Shown here: positions 6,369 through 10,146 of the stretch, one piece after another
Layout of the letters: each line of letters starts with the position of its first letter
Numbering within the stretch: the stretch's first letter is position 1
NCBI GenBank assembly: GCA_007128345.1
Contig: SKXS01000019.1
Span: 1 to 10,146, forward strand
Length of the DNA: 10,146 bases
DNA from: Spirochaetia bacterium
GTDB lineage: Bacteria; Spirochaetota; Spirochaetia; PWKH01
Reading direction: 5' to 3'
Notes under the pieces: generated by a model
Seen by the model: the letters and a program-made list of their open reading frames with translations, nothing else
Databases searched by the model: none
Told to the model about the DNA's origin: nothing
Position numbers and translations under genes: made by a program

Positions 6369-6637
6369 ACAAAAAGGCAAACACGGCACTATTCATCATC
6401 GGGGCGACCCTGGTGAACATGCTGCTCATATTCATCATTATGATGCTGCTCATCGCACTGACGGTCGTTCTCTTTCCCGACCCGTCGCCTGGAGTCGCGC
6501 AGGTGGTTTTCCTGTTCGTTTTCATTGCATCCATTGCCTTGAGTTTTTTTATCTACAACAAGGTTATCAAGTACATTTCGAAGAAAGTGGACATGGACAA
6601 GTATTTTCACCCTATATTCAGGCCGAAAAGGCGCTAG
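6365..6637 (+). CDS. Small two-helix membrane protein coupled to lspA
   Basis: 90-aa hydrophobic protein with no catalytic motif I can recognise. Residues 1-6 are polar and basic. One long hydrophobic helix runs about 8-37, followed by a short loop PDPSPG (38-43). A second helix runs about 44-65, ending in a basic tail (KVIKYISKK... RPKRR). The positive-inside rule puts both termini in the cytoplasm, forming a hairpin. The start is ATG 6365: AAGGAGG (6354-6360) lies 4 bases upstream, and ATGA overlaps the lspA stop. The same frame opens further upstream inside lspA without a ribosome site. I recall small proteins next to lspA in treponemes labelled 'leader peptide processing enzyme', but that label is positional. 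Function unknown; a partner or modulator of LspA is an inference from coupling. Confidence 0.8.
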   Translation: MNKKANTALFIIGATLVNMLLIFIIMMLLIALTVVLFPDPSPGVAQVVFLFVFIASIALSFFIYNKVIKYISKKVDMDKYFHPIFRPKRR

Positions 6638-6646
6638 GAGGACTGT

Positions 6647-7156
6647 ATGGATCTTATATGTGCACGAAGAAGCATCAGGAAATTCAAGGATACTCCAGTC
6701 AAACGGGATATCCTTGAAGAGGTGATCAAGGCGGGTATGAATGCCCCGTCCGCAATGAACCAGCAGCCCTGGCAGTTTGTGATCATGGAGGACCGCTCTT
6801 GCCATCAGCGCATCCTGGAGGTCCATCCCAACGCAGTGCCGCTGACGGCCGCCCCGGTCGGGCTGCTGGTATGCGGCGACCTTTCAAGGGAGACGGCAAA
6901 AGGCTACTGGAGCATTGACTGCGCCGCGGCAACCGAGAACATGCTGCTGAAGATCACGGAACTCGGACTTGGAGGCTGCTGGCTGGGCATCTACCCGAGG
7001 CAGCAGCGCGTTGATGCGCTCAGGGATATTATCGGCGCGCCGGAACATATTGTTCCCTTTGCGCTCATCGCCGTGGGATATCCCGATGAATCAAAAGGCC
7101 CGAAGGATATATTTGATCCCGAACGCGTACATGCGGACCGTTGGGGACAGAAATAA
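6647..7156 (+). CDS. Nitroreductase-family flavoprotein
   Basis: 169-aa FMN-dependent NAD(P)H oxidoreductase of the nitroreductase superfamily, cytosolic and probably a homodimer. FMN-binding signatures: RRSIRKFKD near the N-terminus (8-16), APSAMNQQPW (33-42) and GLGGCWLGIYP (107-117). The short length, with no extra C-terminal domain, is typical of the compact subgroup in anaerobes. The physiological substrate (quinone, nitro compound, other) cannot be read from sequence. The start ATG has AGGAGG (6636-6641) 5 bases upstream, and that ribosome site overlaps the TAG stop of the preceding gene, so it is the last member of the nif3-lspA operon. hcp follows 82 bp downstream on the same strand, which suggests redox or nitrosative stress as a shared theme. 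Confidence 0.88.
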   Translation: MDLICARRSIRKFKDTPVKRDILEEVIKAGMNAPSAMNQQPWQFVIMEDRSCHQRILEVHPNAVPLTAAPVGLLVCGDLSRETAKGYWSIDCAAATENMLLKITELGLGGCWLGIYPRQQRVDALRDIIGAPEHIVPFALIAVGYPDESKGPKDIFDPERVHADRWGQK

Positions 7157-7166
7157 GCACCAAACC

Positions 7167-7180
7167 GTAACCTATGTGAC
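7167..7180. promoter_or_regulatory. Possible HcpR/FNR-type operator upstream of hcp
   Basis: GTAAC (7167-7171), four bases, then GTGAC (7176-7180): arms complementary at 4 of 5 positions, with the 5-4-5 spacing of CRP/FNR-family sites. From memory, HcpR regulators of hcp in several anaerobes bind GTAAC/GTTAC-type palindromes, so the position in front of hcp makes this more than chance. The core promoter is unclear. A CATACT (7214-7219) could be a -10, with no good -35. Confidence 0.4.
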
Positions 7181-7187
7181 AAACATT

Positions 7188-7209
7188 TACCTGTAAATTC
7201 ATTACGGTA
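7188..7209. repeat. Bulged inverted repeat in the hcp leader region
   Basis: TACC (7188-7191), a single T, GTAA (7193-7196), loop ATTCA, TTAC (7202-7205), GGTA (7206-7209): eight pairs with one bulge. A further TACC (7211-7214) can pair alternatively with GGTA. The GTAA/TTAC arms echo the half-site at 7167. It could be a second operator or an RNA hairpin upstream of the AGGAGG (7227-7232). Confidence 0.4.
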
Positions 7210-7238
7210 GTACCATACTGAACAGCAGGAGGAATGCT

Positions 7239-8885
7239 ATGTCTATGTTTTGTTATCAGTGCCAGGAGGCAGCCAAGGGAACCGGATGCACCGTGAAGGG
7301 GGTCTGCGGGAAAACCGATACCGTAGCGGGACTCCAGGACCTGCTCATCCATGTGCTCAAGGGGATATCATGGTGCCGCGTCAAAGCGGAAGCTGCCGGG
7401 GTTGAGACTGAAGACCCTGCGCGTTTTCTTGTGGAGAGCCTCTTTACCACCATTACCAATGCAAACTTTAACGAAGGGGTATTCGAACAGCGGATAACCG
7501 AAGCGCTTGTCCTGCGCAGCAATCTGAGAAACGCGCTGCTGCAGGCAGGAATTTCGCTTGAAGATGCTCCCTCTGCGGTGACGTGGGATCCTGCTTCACG
7601 TGCGGAGTATGCGCTCAAAGCAGCGTCTGTCGGGATCCTCAGCCAGGAGCATGAGGATGTGCGCAGCCTCAGGGAGCTTGTCACCTACGGGCTCAAGGGG
7701 ATAGCCGCCTACTATGAGCATGCTGACAACCTGGGATACCAAAATCCTGAAATCATCCGCTTCATGGAGCGGGCCCTCGCCGCAACCCTGGATGACAGCC
7801 TTACCCTTGACGACCTCACCTCCCTGGTGCTTGAAACCGGAAAGTTCGGAGTCGAGGTTATGTCCCTGCTGGACCGGGCGAACACCGGAAGCTACGGATC
7901 CCCGGAGATCAGCACCGTGCGCATCGATGCAGGCAGCAGGCCGGGAATCCTGGTGTCAGGTCACGACCTGAAGGATATGGAGGAGCTGCTCGAACAGACC
8001 AGAGATGCGGGTATCGACATCTACACCCACAGCGAGATGCTGAGCGTCAACTACTACCCGGCCTTCAAGAAGTACACCCATCTCTACGGGAACTACGGGA
8101 ATGCCTGGTGGAAGCAGAAAGAGGAGTTTGCCGCTTTCAACGGACCGATTCTCATGACCACCAACTGCATCGTTCCCCCCAGTGACTCCTACCGGGACCG
8201 TGTGTACACCACAGGGTCAGCGGGATTTGCCGGGTGCACCCACCTACCCGACAGGAAACCCGGTGAAGCGAAGGACTTTTCCCTCCTCATAGAGCACGCA
8301 AAACGGTGCGCTCCCCCGAAGCAGATCGAAGAGGGGGAGATTGTGGGAGGATTTGCCCACGACCAGGTCTTTGCGCTGGCAGATACAATCGTTGACGCAG
8401 TCAAAAGCGGTGCTGTCAGGCGCTTCTTTGTCATGGCGGGCTGTGACGGGAGGATGAAGAGCCGGGAATACTATACCCGGTTCGCCGAAAAACTGCCGAA
8501 GGATACGGTGATCCTCACTGCGGGATGCGCCAAGTACCGCTACAATAAGCTCCCCCTCGGGGATATAGACGGAATTCCGCGGGTGCTGGACGCAGGCCAG
8601 TGTAACGATTCCTATTCACTTGCCGTTATTGCCCTGAAGCTCAAGGAGATCTTCGCCCTTGCGGATGTCAACGAGCTTCCAATCTCCTATAACATTGCAT
8701 GGTATGAGCAGAAAGCAGTAATCGTGCTGCTAGCACTGCTCTATCTGGGCGTGAAGGACATCCATCTGGGCCCGACGCTGCCTGCTTTCCTGTCGCCCAA
8801 TGTGGCTGCGGTGCTCATTGATCGGTTCGGAATTTCAGGCATCGGCACGGCTGATGATGACATCAGCCTGTTCATGGGTGCGTAG
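7239..8885 (+). CDS. hcp: Hybrid cluster protein (hydroxylamine/NO reductase), class I
   Basis: 548-aa cytosolic iron-sulfur protein. Hcp enzymes reduce NO (to N2O) and hydroxylamine and contribute to nitrosative stress defence and protein S-nitrosylation. The N-terminal cysteines are Cys5, Cys8, Cys17 and Cys23 (CX2CX8CX5C), the pattern of Desulfovibrio-type Hcp carrying a [4Fe-4S] cluster, unlike the longer-spaced [2Fe-2S] enterobacterial form. All hybrid-cluster ligands are present: His242, Glu266, Cys310, Cys402 (AGCDGR, the persulfide position), Cys430 (TAGCAKYR), Cys455 (AGQCNDSYS), Glu490 and Lys492 (WYEQKAV). The start ATG 7239 has AGGAGG 6 bases upstream; ATG 7245 is the only close alternative. 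No hcr reductase partner is nearby, as is common for class I. The 3' end overlaps the convergent glycosyltransferase gene by 14 bp. Confidence 0.96.
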   Translation: MSMFCYQCQEAAKGTGCTVKGVCGKTDTVAGLQDLLIHVLKGISWCRVKAEAAGVETEDPARFLVESLFTTITNANFNEGVFEQRITEALVLRSNLRNALLQAGISLEDAPSAVTWDPASRAEYALKAASVGILSQEHEDVRSLRELVTYGLKGIAAYYEHADNLGYQNPEIIRFMERALAATLDDSLTLDDLTSLVLETGKFGVEVMSLLDRANTGSYGSPEISTVRIDAGSRPGILVSGHDLKDMEELLEQTRDAGIDIYTHSEMLSVNYYPAFKKYTHLYGNYGNAWWKQKEEFAAFNGPILMTTNCIVPPSDSYRDRVYTTGSAGFAGCTHLPDRKPGEAKDFSLLIEHAKRCAPPKQIEEGEIVGGFAHDQVFALADTIVDAVKSGAVRRFFVMAGCDGRMKSREYYTRFAEKLPKDTVILTAGCAKYRYNKLPLGDIDGIPRVLDAGQCNDSYSLAVIALKLKEIFALADVNELPISYNIAWYEQKAVIVLLALLYLGVKDIHLGPTLPAFLSPNVAAVLIDRFGISGIGTADDDISLFMGA

Positions 8886-10056
8886 TTCTGGAAGTGCGTG
8901 AGATCAGGTCACGGTAGCGCAGGACGAGCTCATCTACTACCTGTTCCCAGTGCATGTAGATGCTCTCCTGCGCTTTTTTGCCTGCTGTGTGCAGGAGTTT
9001 CGGATTATCCATGACCCGTGCGATCTTTTCGGCGCAGGAAGCTGCGTTGTTTTTAATCAGAAACCCGTTCTCGCAGTCCCTAATCCCCTGTGCGGTGGTG
9101 GATTCTTCCACCATGATGGACGGCACCCGGTAGGCTGACGCTTCCCGCACGGCAATGGATGCATTGTCATAGAGGGAGGGAAAAATGAAGAGATCAGTTG
9201 CCGCGTAGAATGAAGTAAGCACCTTGCGGTCGGTGACCTGGCCCAGAAATCGCACCTCCTCAGTTAGATGGAGCTCCTTCACCAGCCGTTTCATGTCGGC
9301 TGCTTCAGGACCGGTCCCGACGAAGACCATAAGGAATTGTTTGCGGTACTGCTTCTTGAGCAGGGAGAGCGCCTCGATGATAAGGCGGGTATTCTTCTCC
9401 CAGCGGTGCTGGCCGACGAAGAGCATAGTGAACAGGGGGAATTTCATGCCGAACCTGGCTCGTGCCGCATCAGCCTGGGCTTTACGCTCAGCTTCCGTGG
9501 GAGGTATGAGTTCGGTACCGTTGGGTATTACCTCAATCTCGCCATGGTACCCGTACTCACGAAGAATATCAGCGGTACCCCGGTTGGGTGTAAAGACCAT
9601 GTCGGCAGCCTCATAGTAGTGAACGATGTGCTCCATCAGCGCATCAGCTATCAGCTTCGCCTGCACATGCTTGGCGATGTCTTCGCGGTACTTCGAATGG
9701 AAGGTTGCCGCCAGGGGAATTCCGTGGATGCGGGCGGTCCTCCGTGCGATGTCCCCCGCAATGAAGGGATTATGGCTGTGAACCAGCGAGAAGGGAATCT
9801 TCCGCAGCCGGCGGAAGAGGGAGGGGTCTACATGTGCGAGACCGATCCGGTACGGATAGGAACCGGGAATGGAAAGTGAGGGGAAGCGCAGGTAGTAGCC
9901 GGGGTCATCTGCATGTCTTCCTGAAGACGGGCCCACAAGGAACGATTCCCCGTACTTTTGATTCAGCCAGAATGCGTAGTTATCGGCTACTATCGCAACC
10001 CCGTCCATGATGGGCGGAATGGAATCGCTGAACTGTCCGGTGATGAGTTTGTCCAT
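8872..10056 (-). CDS. GT4-family (GT-B fold) glycosyltransferase
   Basis: 394-aa retaining glycosyltransferase with no signal peptide, acting at the cytosolic face. The N-terminal acceptor domain begins ITGQFSDSIPPIMDGVA, the usual 'D..xP..GV' opening, and contains HSHNPF (93-98). The C-terminal nucleotide-sugar domain includes FVGQHRWEKN (213-222), VGTGP (246-250) and FLGQVTD (270-276). The donor-site signature PSLYDNASIAVREA (293-306) has Asp297 in place of the first Glu of the EX7E motif, with Glu305 retained. Substrates are unknown; glycolipid or surface glycan synthesis is plausible. The frame stays open to an ATG at 10107, but a TATAAT at 10071-10066 lies inside that extension. The family N-terminus also begins at MDKLITG, so I place the start at 10056. 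The stop lies within the hcp 3' end. Confidence 0.88.
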   Translation of the reverse strand: MDKLITGQFSDSIPPIMDGVAIVADNYAFWLNQKYGESFLVGPSSGRHADDPGYYLRFPSLSIPGSYPYRIGLAHVDPSLFRRLRKIPFSLVHSHNPFIAGDIARRTARIHGIPLAATFHSKYREDIAKHVQAKLIADALMEHIVHYYEAADMVFTPNRGTADILREYGYHGEIEVIPNGTELIPPTEAERKAQADAARARFGMKFPLFTMLFVGQHRWEKNTRLIIEALSLLKKQYRKQFLMVFVGTGPEAADMKRLVKELHLTEEVRFLGQVTDRKVLTSFYAATDLFIFPSLYDNASIAVREASAYRVPSIMVEESTTAQGIRDCENGFLIKNNAASCAEKIARVMDNPKLLHTAGKKAQESIYMHWEQVVDELVLRYRDLISRTSRTTHP

Positions 10057-10065
10057 GATTGTTCC

Positions 10066-10074
10066 ATTATACCA
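10066..10074 (-). promoter_or_regulatory. Extended -10 promoter of the glycosyltransferase gene
   Basis: On the minus strand, TGG directly precedes a perfect TATAAT (10071-10066), an extended -10 that can work without a good -35; none is seen at 16-18 bases. The ATG at 10056 begins 9 bases after the hexamer, so the leader would be only about 3 nt. This promoter decides the start codon against the longer frame. Confidence 0.6.
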
Positions 10075-10080
10075 TGGTAT
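10069..10080. repeat. 12-bp perfect palindrome at the glycosyltransferase promoter
   Basis: The sequence ATACCATGGTAT is its own reverse complement. On the minus strand its GGTAT half is part of the extended -10. On the plus strand the same half gives TGGTATGGC, a weak extended -10 facing the right edge. It may be an operator, or simply two divergent -10 elements overlapping. Confidence 0.4.
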
Positions 10081-10098
10081 GGCAGCTTCCGCATATGC

Positions 10099-10146
10099 AT
10101 GGTTCAACCAAAGGTCGCAGAGCTGCTCTCATGGGATATGTGCAGG
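10099..10146 (+). CDS. Possible start of a divergent gene, cut by the window edge
   Basis: An ATG at 10099 opens 16 codons (MVQPKVAELLSWDMCR) without a stop before the window ends. The composition looks protein-like and the position fits a gene divergent from the glycosyltransferase. There is no Shine-Dalgarno, but leaderless or short-leader starts appear elsewhere in this window. An ATG at 10095 in another frame is also open. Too short to identify. Confidence 0.25.
   Translation, partial: MVQPKVAELLSWDMCR

Noticed and set aside
1..10146. tRNA or rRNA genes, CRISPR array, insertion sequences, prophage or att sites
   Set aside because: No cloverleaf, no regularly spaced direct repeats, no transposase, integrase or long terminal inverted repeats were seen on either strand.

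Overview
The window is ordinary bacterial chromosome: dense, short gaps, mostly AGGAGG ribosome sites, GC-rich at third positions. It holds ten complete genes, plus a possible eleventh cut by the right edge. Best guess for the source is an anaerobic or microaerophilic spirochaete (Sphaerochaeta/Treponema relatives). This rests on gene content and on the small membrane protein after lspA, which I recall beside lspA in spirochaetes. It is an inference, not a database result. No tRNA, rRNA, IS element, CRISPR array or prophage gene is visible, and no gap exceeds 100 bp.

Layout. (1) Bases 41-2582, + strand: a PspF-type sigma-54 activator, rsmI (16S rRNA 2'-O-methyltransferase) and a SpoU/TrmH-family RNA methyltransferase. 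Both junctions are 4-base start/stop overlaps, so envelope-stress control is coupled in one transcript to two RNA-modification enzymes. (2) Bases 2572-4950, - strand: a Lon-family protease with degenerate ATPase motifs, followed by a 76-aa glutaredoxin-like protein that has its own promoter inside a 33-bp near-palindrome. (3) Bases 5050-7156, + strand: a Nif3-like metal protein, lspA, a 90-aa two-helix membrane protein and a nitroreductase, all overlapping or nearly so. (4) Bases 7239-8885, + strand: hcp, a hybrid cluster protein of the four-iron N-terminal type, behind an 82-bp regulatory gap with two inverted repeats. (5) Bases 8872-10056, - strand: a GT4 glycosyltransferase, tail-to-tail with hcp, whose start is decided by a promoter lying inside the longer reading frame. 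A divergent gene may begin near 10099.

Themes. Nitrosative and redox defence (hcp, nitroreductase, glutaredoxin) and envelope maintenance (PspF, LspA, glycosyltransferase) dominate. The most interesting sequence-level signal is promoter geometry. Four genes (pspF-like, lon-like, nif3-like, glycosyltransferase) have a good -10 hexamer only 5-11 bases before the start codon, predicting leaderless or nearly leaderless mRNAs. The glutaredoxin gene, by contrast, has a normal leader. No clearly new multi-gene system is present. The closest candidate for undescribed biology is the small membrane protein translationally coupled to LspA.
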